DNA of 64,000 nt from Fuscovulum sp. Its GTDB lineage: Bacteria > Pseudomonadota > Alphaproteobacteria > Rhodobacterales > Rhodobacteraceae. Position numbers and translations under genes: made by a program. The DNA is taken from assembly GCA_035192965.1 (NCBI GenBank), contig CP136571.1, positions 392,501 to 456,500 of the forward strand, read 5' to 3'. The notes under the pieces are model-generated. The model did no database searches. It saw only the letters and a program-made list of their open reading frames with translations, and was not told the origin of the DNA. Shown here piece after piece: positions 37,596 to 46,470 of the stretch. The stretch's first letter is position 1. Each line of letters opens with the position of its first letter.

Positions 37596-38497
37596 GTCGT
37601 CGCCACCACGGCATCCGGCACGATGCCCGACCGCGCGATGTACCCCCGCACGTCGCGCCCCGCGAACAGCCCGTGATCCGCCACCAGCACCGCCCCCATT
37701 CCCGCCGCACGGCCACCCAGCACATCGGTGTGCAGCGTGTCGCCCACCATCGCCAACCGCTCCGGCGGCAGGCCCATCTGCGCGCAGACATCGTGAAAAC
37801 CATCGGCAAAGGGCTTGCCATACCAATGCGCCACGCCGCCGATGGCATCCAGCACCGCATGGGCAAACAATCCCGGCTCTTGCGAAAGCCCATCCTCGCG
37901 TGGGGCCACCAGATCGGGATTTGCCACCACAATCGGAATAGGTCGCCGCGCCATCGCCGCCATCAGCCGCGCCTGCAACGCGGCTGTCCAGCGGACAGAG
38001 GAAAGAAACAACACCCCATCCGCCACATCAAACAGCCCGGGGTCGGCCACCGCATCCCCCACGCGCCCGGGTATATCGGAAAACCCGTCACCCTCTGCCG
38101 CAATCGCCGCCCAATGCGCCCCCGGCATCAGCATCCCGATCCGGCTTACCGCCACATCCCGGCTGGAAACCACCTCGTTTTCCGCGAAATCAAACCCCAG
38201 CCGCCGATACTTCACCAAGGCCTCGGCCTTCGTGTAACTCGCCGCATTGGTCAGCACGCACAGCTTCTTGCCCCGCGCACGCAGTTCCGCCATCCGCGCC
38301 ACTGCGCCTGGGATCGGCGTCTCACCCACATTCAGCACGCCAAACGCATCCAGCACGAACCCATCCCACCGATCCGCCACTTCGGAAAGATCGCGCGCAA
38401 AGATGGGGGCCTCCGGGAACCGCGCACCGGGCAACCTTGCCCGCACCGCCTCATAACGCAGGAACGCGGCCTCCGCGTCCCGCAGATCGTCAGACAC
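37592..38497 (-). CDS. HAD-IIA family sugar phosphatase-like hydrolase
   Basis: A hydrolase of 301 residues. HAD motif I is DGFVLDAFGVLNVG near residue 45, where the nucleophile Asp and the expected second Asp (DxF here rather than DxD) can be compared. Motif II is CVLTNAAS, and motifs III/IV include YGKPFADGF and MVGDTLHTDVLGGRAAGMGA. This is the NagD/AraL class. Its start overlaps the SDR gene by eight bases, so it is the last gene of the AraM-PHI-SDR operon and may dephosphorylate an overflow or dead-end sugar phosphate. The phosphatase role is inferred from family. Confidence 0.8.
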   Translation of the reverse strand: MSDDLRDAEAAFLRYEAVRARLPGARFPEAPIFARDLSEVADRWDGFVLDAFGVLNVGETPIPGAVARMAELRARGKKLCVLTNAASYTKAEALVKYRRLGFDFAENEVVSSRDVAVSRIGMLMPGAHWAAIAAEGDGFSDIPGRVGDAVADPGLFDVADGVLFLSSVRWTAALQARLMAAMARRPIPIVVANPDLVAPREDGLSQEPGLFAHAVLDAIGGVAHWYGKPFADGFHDVCAQMGLPPERLAMVGDTLHTDVLGGRAAGMGAVLVADHGLFAGRDVRGYIARSGIVPDAVVATT

Positions 38498-39269
38498 TGG
38501 AATAACCCCCCTCGATCATCATCACCGCACCATTCACCAACCCCGAAGCTGGCGAGGCGAGATACAGCGCCATATCCGCCACCTCCACCGTCTCACCGAA
38601 CCGCCGCGCGGGGGTCGCGGCGCGCATAGGCCCGCCCTTTTCCTCCGGTCCCCAAACCGCCTTGCCCATCGGCGTCAGAATCACCGTGGGGCAGATCGCA
38701 TTCACCTGCACATTGTGCCGCGCCCACTCCGCGCAAAGCGACTTCGTCAGCGCATTCAAAGCGCCCTTCGACGTGGCATAGGCCGCATGGTCATCCAGCG
38801 CGATCACCCCGGTCTGGGACGAGATGTTGATCACCTTCCCCCAGCGCTGCGCGATCATCGCAGGCCCCAGCGCCTGCGCCAGCAGGAACGGCGCGCGCAC
38901 ATTCACCGCCATCGTGGCGTCCCAATCCGCCAGCGTCAGGTCCACCGCAGGCGCGATCCGCGCAATCGCCGCGTTGTTCACCAGAATGTCGATGGTCCCC
39001 CACGCCTCCAGCGCCTCACGCGCTGCCATCACCGGTCCCTCTGCCGTGCCCATCTCGGCCTCGATCACCAAACAGCGCCGCCCCTTTGCCTCAACCTCGC
39101 GCTTCACCTCCAGCAAGCCGGTCGCATCCCGCGCCACGGCCACGATATCCGCCCCCGCATCCGCGAACACACGGCAGATCTCAAACCCGATTCCCTTGCT
39201 TGCCCCGGTGACCAGCGCCTTGCGCCCGGCCAGCGAAAACCGCCCCTGCCATTCTGCCATGCCCGTCAC
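38490..39269 (-). CDS. SDR family oxidoreductase (polyol/sugar dehydrogenase-like)
   Basis: A classical short-chain dehydrogenase of 259 residues: cofactor motif TGASKGIG (21-28), NNAA (98-101), catalytic Ser150/151 in INISSQTG and the YATSK motif with Tyr164 and Lys168. Relatives include gluconate 5-dehydrogenase and tetritol or pentitol dehydrogenases. It overlaps the SIS gene upstream by four bases and the HAD gene downstream by eight. In this operon it most likely oxidises a polyol or reduces a ketose; cofactor and substrate are not evident. Confidence 0.88.
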   Translation of the reverse strand: MTGMAEWQGRFSLAGRKALVTGASKGIGFEICRVFADAGADIVAVARDATGLLEVKREVEAKGRRCLVIEAEMGTAEGPVMAAREALEAWGTIDILVNNAAIARIAPAVDLTLADWDATMAVNVRAPFLLAQALGPAMIAQRWGKVINISSQTGVIALDDHAAYATSKGALNALTKSLCAEWARHNVQVNAICPTVILTPMGKAVWGPEEKGGPMRAATPARRFGETVEVADMALYLASPASGLVNGAVMMIEGGYSSV

Positions 39270-39826
39270 TCCAGATTTGTATGCCGCGCCCGCATCGCGT
39301 CCGGCGCGACGCCCAGCCGGTCCCGCAGCATCAGCACCAGCATCTCGAAGACCAGATACTGCGCCCCCTCGAACAGCGAACCCATCGGCAACACGCTCGC
39401 CACCGCAGGTCCTGTATCATCGGCCATCGTCTGCGCCGGAATCACCAGCACCCGGTCGCTTGCAGCAGGCAATGCCGCGCCCGGTTGCGCCGTCACGCAG
39501 GCCAGCCGCGCGCCATCGCGCCGCGCCACGCCCATCAACCCGCGCACAGTAGAGAAATCTCCGGGCCCCGCACTGACCACCAACAGATCCCCCGCGCCCA
39601 CGGGCGGGCAGGACATATCCCCCACCACATGGGCATCCAGCCCCATGTGATACAGCCGCATCGCAAGCGCCCGCATCATCAGCCCCTCACGGCCTACGCC
39701 GTAACAGACCACCCGCTTTGCCGCTGCCAGTTCGTCAACCATCCCCGCCAGCGCCGCAGGGTCCACCCCCGCTGCCGCGGCCTTCATCTCATCGGCGGCC
39801 CGCGCCACCAGATCGGCATAGCTCAT
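39266..39826 (-). CDS. SIS-domain protein, 6-phospho-3-hexuloisomerase-like
   Basis: A single SIS domain of 186 residues, the size and pattern of HxlB/PHI: VVCYGVGREGLMMRALAMRL, then YHMGLDAHVVGDMSCPPVGA, and VSAGPGDFSTVRGL, ending VLPMGSLFEGAQYLVFEMLV. PHI interconverts 3-hexulose-6-phosphate and fructose-6-phosphate in the ribulose monophosphate pathway, but here there is no hexulose phosphate synthase. It sits between the AraM-like dehydrogenase and the SDR with four-base overlaps, so it may isomerise a 3-ketose phosphate made by the dehydrogenase. The family call is good; the specific substrate is inferred. Confidence 0.78.
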   Translation of the reverse strand: MSYADLVARAADEMKAAAAGVDPAALAGMVDELAAAKRVVCYGVGREGLMMRALAMRLYHMGLDAHVVGDMSCPPVGAGDLLVVSAGPGDFSTVRGLMGVARRDGARLACVTAQPGAALPAASDRVLVIPAQTMADDTGPAVASVLPMGSLFEGAQYLVFEMLVLMLRDRLGVAPDAMRARHTNLE

Positions 39827-41172
39827 CCCCGGCCCTCCTTCAGCCGCGGCAAGGGCAGGCTTGCCTCTACCGCCGCTTCAAGAAGCCCACATTCATCCAG
39901 CAAATCCAGCACCGTATAGCGGCTCCGCAGGAACCGCGCGTGTAGCGTGGTCCGTTGCAGATACTCCCGCCCCACCCCGATCTCCTCGGCCAGTGCGGGC
40001 GCACCCGCCGCATGCAGCGCCGCCACCATCGCATCGGGTGCCATCACCTGCGCGCGCAGCCGCGCCGCCAGCGCGGGCCAGCCATCGCGCAACCGCTCCA
40101 ACCGCGCGCGCAACGCGGCGCCCTCCACATGCTTGGCGCGCACCTCTTCCACCGCCCGCGCTGCAATCTCGCCCGCCCCGAACGCCGCATGAATGGCTGC
40201 CGTCTTCTGCGCCAGCGTCGGCGCCGTCGCCACGATTGCAGCCACATCCAGCGTGGAAAGATCCTGCTCCAGCAGCCAATCGAACAACCGCAGCGCCATC
40301 ACGCAGCCCACGGCAACGCAGGCGCCATGGCTCACCCGTTCGCCGCCGAATTTCAGATCGTCCATCTCCCACAAATGCGCAATCTGGTGATCCGCCCCCG
40401 ACGCAGGCCGCGACGACCCGTGCAACTCCATCGCCAGCCCCACCAGCGTCAGCCCGGCGAACAACCCCTCCAGCGCATCCCGGTCGCCCGATGCCACGCG
40501 GTCGGGCATCCTCAGCCATCCGCGCAGCCCCCCTTGCACCAGCGGCCAGGCCACATCATCCACCGCCTCGATCCCCAGCGCATCGGCGATGATCCAATCC
40601 CCGCCCGCAGGCACCTTCCCGGCCAGATCGCCATAACCCCAGCCCGTCATTTCCGCCGGGGCCGCCGCGATCACATCCAGATCCCCCAGCACCGCCCGCG
40701 CAGGCCGGCACTGGATCGTCTTCTTGAAACCCTTGTCCGAAAGCGGCGCCCCGGCCGACGTATACCCGTCCATGCTCGCAGCCGTGCCCACGCACAAATA
40801 GGCTCTATCAAGGCCGAAAGCCGCGTGTTTCACCACATCGTTGATCACACCAGATCCCACCGCCACAGGCACTGCGCCATCCTGCGCCAGCACATCCCGC
40901 AGGCTGTCGGCCAGCTCCACCGTCGGCTTCAGCCGCGGCCTGCCGGGCAGCACATGCGCCCGCACCGTCACCCCCGCCGCCTTCAGCGAGGCTTCCACCG
41001 CCGCCCCCGCCGCCTTCCACGTGTTCTCATCCGCAATGATACAGGCCAGATTCCCGGCAAACTGCCGCCGGAATAGCGCACCGGTCTCGGCCAACACGCC
41101 ACGCCCCACCACAACCTCGGCCACCGTGGCCGACCGGGCCACCGCCCCCGCGATCAGTTCCGTCATGCTCAT
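39823..41172 (-). CDS. AraM-like sn-glycerol-1-phosphate dehydrogenase family protein
   Basis: A metal- and NAD(P)-dependent dehydrogenase of 449 residues. The nucleotide motif is GSGVIND (106-112), TAASMDGYTS (130-139) follows, and GDLAGK (181-186) and SRPASGADHQIAHLWEM contain the Asp and His262/266 ligands, with His282 further on. These blocks are those of B. subtilis AraM and archaeal G1P dehydrogenase. Family members oxidise or make glycerol-1-phosphate; in a catabolic operon other polyol phosphates are possible. It overlaps the ATPase gene upstream and the SIS gene downstream by four bases. The pairing with a HAD-IIA phosphatase and an ABC importer echoes araL-araM-araNPQ of Bacillus. 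Confidence 0.84.
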   Translation of the reverse strand: MSMTELIAGAVARSATVAEVVVGRGVLAETGALFRRQFAGNLACIIADENTWKAAGAAVEASLKAAGVTVRAHVLPGRPRLKPTVELADSLRDVLAQDGAVPVAVGSGVINDVVKHAAFGLDRAYLCVGTAASMDGYTSAGAPLSDKGFKKTIQCRPARAVLGDLDVIAAAPAEMTGWGYGDLAGKVPAGGDWIIADALGIEAVDDVAWPLVQGGLRGWLRMPDRVASGDRDALEGLFAGLTLVGLAMELHGSSRPASGADHQIAHLWEMDDLKFGGERVSHGACVAVGCVMALRLFDWLLEQDLSTLDVAAIVATAPTLAQKTAAIHAAFGAGEIAARAVEEVRAKHVEGAALRARLERLRDGWPALAARLRAQVMAPDAMVAALHAAGAPALAEEIGVGREYLQRTTLHARFLRSRYTVLDLLDECGLLEAAVEASLPLPRLKEGRG

Positions 41173-42233
41173 ACCGCCACGCCCCCCGAAGACAGGGTCA
41201 CCCCGTCCGCACCAAACAAATGCAGCCGATTCGCAGGCATCGACAGCCCGACCGTGTCGCCATGGTTCAACGCCGTATCCCCATCGGCGCGCACCACCAC
41301 CTGCCCGGCCGCCGTCCGCACGTACAGATAGGCATCCCCGCCCAGCGTTTCGCGCAGAACCACCGTGCCATCCATCTCGCCCGCGCCGGGGGCCGTCAGC
41401 CCCGTATGTTCGGGCCGTATTCCCAGCCGCACCGCGCCCGGCACGGGTGCGGCTGTCCCGATGACCGCCTCCCCACAGGTGATGCGACCACCCACGGAAC
41501 GGATATCGAGGAAATTCATGCTCGGCGCACCGATGAACCCGGCAACAAATTCCGTGCGCGGGCGGTGATACAGCTCCATCGGGCTGCCCACCTGTTCAAT
41601 CCGCCCCGCCTGCAGCACCACGATCTTGTCAGCCATTGTCATGGCCTCAACCTGATCATGCGTCACATAGATCATCGTGGCCTTCAGCTCGGAATGCAGC
41701 GCCTCCAGCTCCACCCGCATCTGCACGCGCAGCTTGGCATCCAGGTTGGACAGGGGCTCATCAAACAAGAACACCTTGGGCTGCTTCACAATCGCTCGCC
41801 CGATGGCCACCCTTTGCCTCTGCCCCCCCGAAAGATGGGCGGGCTTGCGGTCCATATAGGGCTCCAGCTGCAACACCCGCGCGGCCTCGGCGATCCGGCG
41901 GTCCCGGTCTGCTTGGGTGAACCCGTTGATCTTCATGCCGAAATCCATGTTCTCACGCACTGACATATGGGGATATAGCGCATAAGATTGGAACACCATC
42001 GCCACATCCCGTTCTGATGGTGCAAGGCCCGATACATCGCGCCCCCCAATGGAAATCACCCCGCCGCTGATCGATTCCAGCCCGGCAATCGACCGCAGCA
42101 GCGTGCTCTTCCCACAGCCGGAAGGCCCCACGAAAACGGCGAATTCTCCATCGGCAATATCAAGGCTCACATCGTGCAGCGCCTGTTGGCCGCCATAGAA
42201 CTTGTTCACCCCGACCAGCTTCACCTCGGCCAT
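41169..42233 (-). CDS. ABC transporter ATP-binding protein, UgpC/SmoK type
   Basis: The ATPase subunit of the sugar/polyol importer, 354 residues. Walker A is GPSGCGKST, the signature [15 protein letters not shown], Walker [17 protein letters not shown], and the C-terminal MalK-like regulatory domain contains LGIRPEHTGL. The ATG at 42233 has a GGGAGGG ribosome site; the frame upstream of it is not conserved sequence. It is separated from its binding protein and permeases, which are on the opposite strand, and leads the minus-strand catabolic operon, so import and catabolism are linked through a shared divergent promoter. Confidence 0.9.
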   Translation of the reverse strand: MAEVKLVGVNKFYGGQQALHDVSLDIADGEFAVFVGPSGCGKSTLLRSIAGLESISGGVISIGGRDVSGLAPSERDVAMVFQSYALYPHMSVRENMDFGMKINGFTQADRDRRIAEAARVLQLEPYMDRKPAHLSGGQRQRVAIGRAIVKQPKVFLFDEPLSNLDAKLRVQMRVELEALHSELKATMIYVTHDQVEAMTMADKIVVLQAGRIEQVGSPMELYHRPRTEFVAGFIGAPSMNFLDIRSVGGRITCGEAVIGTAAPVPGAVRLGIRPEHTGLTAPGAGEMDGTVVLRETLGGDAYLYVRTAAGQVVVRADGDTALNHGDTVGLSMPANRLHLFGADGVTLSSGGVAV

Positions 42234-42272
42234 CTGCCGACCCTCCCCTTCCGTGACCTGCGCATTTTCCCG

Positions 42273-42302
42273 TTGACAGGACACGCTTGCGATACATTTA
42301 TA
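42273..42302 (+). promoter_or_regulatory. Candidate promoter of the binding-protein operon
   Basis: TTGACA (42273-42278) and TTTATA (42297-42302), 18 bp apart, lie 61 bp before the binding-protein ATG. A short inverted repeat, CTTGC (42286-42290) and GCAAG (42304-42308), spans the -10 and could be part of the SorC regulator's site. The promoter match is good; the operator is weak. Confidence 0.5.
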
Positions 42303-42362
42303 TGCAAGGCGTTACAAATGGAAGTCAACCGTTCAAAAACGCTGAACCGCTGGGAGGAAACC

Positions 42363-43700
42363 ATGAAACTCAAGATGCACGTCAGTGCGCTGGCGCTTGC
42401 TGCGTCCGCATTTGCTATCGGTGGTCAGGCGCAGGCCTGGACGCTGGAAGAAGCCGCCAAACCCTATGCCGGAACGGAGCTTGAGGTGCTTTTCCTCGAC
42501 CGTCCGGGTTACAACGCCGCGATCCAGATGCTGCCCGAATTCGAGGCCGCAACCGGCATCAAGGTGAACTACACCACCGTGCCTTACGAAAACGCGCTGG
42601 GCGAACAGGTCCGCGATTTCGTCGCCGGCGGCGATCTCGACATCGCGCTGATCGACCTCGTCTGGATGGGCAACTTTGCCGAAAATGGCTGGGTCGTTCC
42701 GTCGGAAACCTTCATCAGCAACCCTGAACTGGCCGATCCCGAACTGGATATGGCCGATTTCTTCCCGCTCGTCCTCGATGCCTTCGGCTCGTGGAATGGC
42801 GTGAACTACGGCCTGCCGTTTGATAACTATTCGGGCCTGCTGTTCTATAACCGCTGCATGCTGGAAGCCGCCGGTTTCGATAAACCCCCGGCCACCTGGC
42901 AAGAGGTGATGGATACCTACGGCCCCGCGCTGACCAAAGATGGCAAATACGCCTATGCCCTTCAGTCCAAGCGCAACGAAACCCAGTCCGCCGACAGCTT
43001 CGCCCGCTTCCTGTGGCCCTTCGGCGGATCGTTCCTGAATGCGGAATTCAAGTCGAACCTGCTGTCGCCCGAATCGCAGGCTGGTCTGCAATTCCGTCAG
43101 GATCTGATGAAGTTCATGCCCGAAGGCATCGTCGCCTATGACCACTCCGAAACCGTCAACGCTTTTGCGCAGGGCGACGTGGCGATGATCACCGAATGGT
43201 CGGCCTTCTATTCCACCGTGGTTTCGCCCGAAACCTCGACCGTGGCCGATTGCGTCGAAATTGCCCCGGAACCGACCGGCCCCGCAGGCCGCAAGCCCGC
43301 ACTGGGTGGCTTCTCTCTCGCCGTCGCATCTCAGGCGGATGAGGCGGAACAGGCCGCAGGCTGGCTCTTCATCCAGTGGGTCACGTCCAAGGCCAATGCT
43401 GGCAAATACCTTGAAATGGGCGGCGTCCCGGCCCGTCAGTCGGCCTATGCCGACCCGGCCCTCGCCGAGACCTTCAAGTTCATCCCCGCACTGGTTGAAA
43501 GCTGGCAGGAAGGCGTGCCGGAATTCCGTCCGCGCTTCGCCGAATGGCCCGCCATCACCGAAATCGTGCAGGAATACGGCACCAAGATGATGCTGGGCGA
43601 AGTCACCCTCGAAGAGGGCGCCAAGAACATCGGTGAAAAGATGGAGGCCGTCCTCGCCGAGGCAGGCTACTATGACGGCAAAAAGCCGCTGGCCCAATAA
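42363..43700 (+). CDS. ABC sugar/polyol-binding protein, family 1
   Basis: A periplasmic binding protein of 445 residues. The signal peptide ends at GGQAQAW near residue 24. The mature protein shows the family 1 pattern (EVLFLDRPGYNAAIQMLPEF, NYSGLLFYNRCMLEAAGF, DVAMITEWSAFYS). The ATG at 42363 follows GGGAGG by six bases. It heads the plus-strand operon with two permeases, a SorC regulator and a kinase. A GC hairpin follows the stop. The ligand is unknown; a sugar alcohol is the favoured guess because of the kinase, SDR and AraM-like partners. Confidence 0.88.
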   Translation: MKLKMHVSALALAASAFAIGGQAQAWTLEEAAKPYAGTELEVLFLDRPGYNAAIQMLPEFEAATGIKVNYTTVPYENALGEQVRDFVAGGDLDIALIDLVWMGNFAENGWVVPSETFISNPELADPELDMADFFPLVLDAFGSWNGVNYGLPFDNYSGLLFYNRCMLEAAGFDKPPATWQEVMDTYGPALTKDGKYAYALQSKRNETQSADSFARFLWPFGGSFLNAEFKSNLLSPESQAGLQFRQDLMKFMPEGIVAYDHSETVNAFAQGDVAMITEWSAFYSTVVSPETSTVADCVEIAPEPTGPAGRKPALGGFSLAVASQADEAEQAAGWLFIQWVTSKANAGKYLEMGGVPARQSAYADPALAETFKFIPALVESWQEGVPEFRPRFAEWPAITEIVQEYGTKMMLGEVTLEEGAKNIGEKMEAVLAEAGYYDGKKPLAQ

Positions 43701-43738
43701 TCCGGCCCTCTGACCATCTCTGACTGCACAGCAAAAGC

Positions 43739-43763
43739 CCCCGGCCCCTTACACGGGCCGGGG
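43739..43763 (+). terminator. Intercistronic hairpin after the second binding-protein gene
   Basis: Nine-base arms CCCCGGCCC (43739-43747) and GGGCCGGGG (43755-43763) enclose a seven-base loop, followed by ATTTCC. It sits in the 88-bp gap between binding protein and permease, the same place as the hairpin at 13916. Partial termination or mRNA protection would give more binding protein than permease. Confidence 0.6.
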
Positions 43764-43788
43764 ATTTCCACCCGGAAGGACCGCCAAA

Positions 43789-44667
43789 ATGACAGCCAAC
43801 GTGCCCCGAAAGACGATCTTCGCCTTTCTCGGCCCCGCCGTCGCCGCCCTCGTCATCGTGGGCATCGCGCCGCTGCTCTATGCGGTCTGGAAAAGCCTGC
43901 ACAACTTCAACCTCACCAAACAGGCGCAGACAAAATTCGTTGGCCTCTCCAACTATGCCGAGGTGCTGACAGACCTGTCCTTCTGGCAGGCGATGGGCCG
44001 CACCGCGACGCTCTTCCTGATCTCGGTCCCCATCCAGATCGTCCTCGGCCTTCTGATTGCCGTCGTCCTGCACCGCCCGGGCCTGACCTTCTTCAAAACC
44101 CTCGCCCGCCTGTCGCTGGTGCTGCCCATGGCCACCACCTATGCCGTGGTGGGCCTTCTGGCACAGGTCATGCTCAACCAGAAATACGGCGTGGTGAACC
44201 AGATGCTCGGCTGGGTCGGCGTCGACCCGATCAACTTCATCGGCGATCCCACCAATGCCTTCATTGCCGTCATCATCTGGGACATCTGGCAATGGACACC
44301 CTTCGTCGCCCTCGTCCTGCTGGCGGGCCTGTCCACAGTCCCCCCGGAAATCGAAGAAGCCGCGCAGCTAGAGACGAAATCTCAATGGCTCGTCCTGCGC
44401 TATGTGCAGCTGCCTTTCCTGATCCCGTCGCTCGTGGCCGTCCTGATCCTGCGCACCGCCGACACGCTGAAACTCTTTGACATGCCCTTTACCATGACGC
44501 GCGGCGGACCCGGTGCCGCCACCGAGTTCATCGCCGTCCTGATCGAACGTGTCGGCAACCGGCAATTCGACATCGGCCTCGCCTCGGCTCAGGCGATCAT
44601 CATGCTGGCGCTGACCATCGGCCTTGCCCGGCTATATATCCGCTTCTTCTACCGCGAGGTGAACTGA
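43789..44667 (+). CDS. ABC sugar transporter permease, MalF/SmoF type
   Basis: An inner-membrane permease of 292 residues with about six helices. The first helix is IFAFLGPAVAALVIVGIAPL, and the EAA loop near residues 185-205 reads EIEEAAQLETKSQWLVLRYV. Near its C-terminus RGGPGAATEFIAVLIERVG matches CUT1 permeases. It follows the hairpin gap, and its stop shares one base with the next permease start (TGATG). Confidence 0.9.
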   Translation: MTANVPRKTIFAFLGPAVAALVIVGIAPLLYAVWKSLHNFNLTKQAQTKFVGLSNYAEVLTDLSFWQAMGRTATLFLISVPIQIVLGLLIAVVLHRPGLTFFKTLARLSLVLPMATTYAVVGLLAQVMLNQKYGVVNQMLGWVGVDPINFIGDPTNAFIAVIIWDIWQWTPFVALVLLAGLSTVPPEIEEAAQLETKSQWLVLRYVQLPFLIPSLVAVLILRTADTLKLFDMPFTMTRGGPGAATEFIAVLIERVGNRQFDIGLASAQAIIMLALTIGLARLYIRFFYREVN

Positions 44668-45494
44668 TGGCCGCCCCCCTGCAACGCCGCGCCTTCTGGG
44701 CCGAAGGGCTGCTTCTGCTGCTCATCCTGCTTTTCTGCATCTTTCCCTTTTACTGGATGGTCACCACCAGCCTGAAAACACAGGTCGTCGCGCTGCAATC
44801 CCCGCCCGCTTGGTTCTTCACCCCCACGCTGGCGAATTATTGGGAGGTGTTGTTCGAGGATAAGGTCGGCGTCTCCCTCATCAACTCCATCATCGTGGCG
44901 GTCTGCACCACCACCCTTGCCGTCGTCCTCGGCACCCCCGCCGCTTATGCGCTGGCCCGCTTTGAATTTCGCGGCAAGACGGACCTCTGGTTCTGGTTCA
45001 TCACCAACCGTTTCGTCAGCCCGGTCGTCCTTGCCTTCCCTGTCTTCCTCATCAGCCGCGAACTTGGCCTGCGCGACACGCACCTTGCGCTGATCCTGAT
45101 GTATCTCACCTTCACCCTGCCCATCGTCATCTGGATCTGCACCGATCAATTCCGCTCCATCCCCCGCGAACTGGATGAGGCGGCCCTGCTGGAAGGCGCG
45201 TCTCAATGGCGCATCTTCCGCTCCATCTGCCTGCCGCTGGCGATGCCCGGCGTGGCCGTTTCCTCCATCCTGTCCTTCATCTTTTCGTGGAATGAGTTGC
45301 TCTTCGCCTACATTCTTGCGCCAAAAGCAGCGAAAACCGCTCCGGCAATGGCGGTCACTTTCATGGAAGGCTATGACGTGCCCTACGGAAAGATCATGGC
45401 CACCTCGACCCTGATCGTCATCCCTGTGTTGATCTTCGCCCTGATCGCGTCAAAACATCTCGTGCGCGGCCTCACGATGGGCGCGGTGAAGTAA
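44667..45494 (+). CDS. ABC sugar transporter permease, MalG/SmoG type
   Basis: The partner permease, 275 residues and about six helices. The N-terminus has LLLLILLFCIFPFYWMVTTSL, the EAA loop is RELDEAALLEGASQWRIFRS near residues 168-187, and it ends SKHLVRGLTMGAVK, a typical MalG-class C-terminus. It shares one base with the first permease and lies ten bases before the regulator gene, so all are one transcript. Confidence 0.9.
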   Translation: MAAPLQRRAFWAEGLLLLLILLFCIFPFYWMVTTSLKTQVVALQSPPAWFFTPTLANYWEVLFEDKVGVSLINSIIVAVCTTTLAVVLGTPAAYALARFEFRGKTDLWFWFITNRFVSPVVLAFPVFLISRELGLRDTHLALILMYLTFTLPIVIWICTDQFRSIPRELDEAALLEGASQWRIFRSICLPLAMPGVAVSSILSFIFSWNELLFAYILAPKAAKTAPAMAVTFMEGYDVPYGKIMATSTLIVIPVLIFALIASKHLVRGLTMGAVK

Positions 45495-45504
45495 AAGGAT
45501 ACGG

Positions 45505-46470
45505 ATGGCCCGCGCCCCGAAACTGCCCCAGATCGACGCGGAACAGCGCTTTCTCGCCCGCGTGGCCTGGGCCTATTACGTCGAACACCTGACACAGGAA
45601 AAGGTCGCCGAAAAGCTTGGCGCCACGCGCCTGCGCGTGAACAAGGCCCTGTCCGAAGCGCATCGCGTTGGCCTTGTCCGCATCACCTTCAACACCGCCT
45701 ATGCCGCCTGCTTCGATCTGGAACAGGCGCTTTGCGAACGCTTCGGCCTTGATCAGGCCTATGTTGCCCCGGCCCCGTCTGACGAATCCGATGTCCAGAT
45801 GATCACGGGCGCCGCGTTGGGCAACCTGTTGTCCGAGGTGCTGGCCGATCCTGCCGTCAAACGATTTGGCATGTCATGGGGCGGCACGCTCAACATCGCC
45901 ACCCGTTTTGTCGCCGCGCTGGAACGGCCCGATCTTGAGGTGATCTCCGTCATGGGCGGCCTGACCCGCGGCTCTGATCTGAACAGCTTTGAAATCACCA
46001 CCCGTCTCGCCGATCTGCTGGGCGCGCAGCACAGCTATTTCACCGCCCCCCTCTACGCAGGCAGCGCCGAAAGCCGCGACACGATCATGCAGCTTGATGT
46101 CTTCCGCGAGGTGCTGGAAAAAATCCGCGGCGTGGATGCGATGGCCATGGCGGCGGGCGATTTGTCCAAACGCTCGCTTCTGATGCGCGATGCCCTTCCC
46201 GGCGGCACCACGATCGAGGAATTGGCCGCCCTCGGCGGGGTGGGCGATATCCTCGGCACCGTGATCGACGCCAATGGAAACCCCATCGACCACCCGATCA
46301 ACGAAAAGGTCATCGGTATCGGCATCCCCGATCTGGCCCGTATCCCCAACGTCATCCTCGCCGCAGGTGGCGCGCACAAGATCACCGTTTGCCGCGCCAT
46401 CCTTGGCCTTGGCCTGATCAACACCTTCGTCACAGATGAATCCACCGCCCGCGCGCTGGTGGCGGCATGA
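45505..46470 (+). CDS. SorC/DeoR-like sugar-binding transcriptional regulator
   Basis: A regulator of 321 residues. The N-terminal HTH is VAWAYYVEHLTQEKVAEKLG followed by ATRLRVNKALSEAHRVGLVRI. The large C-terminal SorC domain binds sugar phosphates: FGMSWGGTL, VISVMGGLTR, AMAAGDLSKR and IGIGIPDLARIP. Family members respond to phosphorylated sugars or polyols, as EryD does for erythritol. It lies between the permeases and the kinase and overlaps the kinase start by four bases, so it is autoregulated if it acts on the 42.3-kb divergent promoter. The effector is probably the kinase product; this is inferred. Confidence 0.87.
   Translation: MARAPKLPQIDAEQRFLARVAWAYYVEHLTQEKVAEKLGATRLRVNKALSEAHRVGLVRITFNTAYAACFDLEQALCERFGLDQAYVAPAPSDESDVQMITGAALGNLLSEVLADPAVKRFGMSWGGTLNIATRFVAALERPDLEVISVMGGLTRGSDLNSFEITTRLADLLGAQHSYFTAPLYAGSAESRDTIMQLDVFREVLEKIRGVDAMAMAAGDLSKRSLLMRDALPGGTTIEELAALGGVGDILGTVIDANGNPIDHPINEKVIGIGIPDLARIPNVILAAGGAHKITVCRAILGLGLINTFVTDESTARALVAA

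Noticed and set aside
39266..39826. The SIS protein as a ribulose monophosphate pathway enzyme
   Set aside because: No hexulose-phosphate synthase or formaldehyde-related gene is present; the neighbours point to polyol or sugar-phosphate catabolism.
42333..43697. A 454-codon minus-strand frame opposite the second binding-protein gene
   Set aside because: It has no domain or ribosome site; the plus-strand gene has a clear signal peptide and family motifs.
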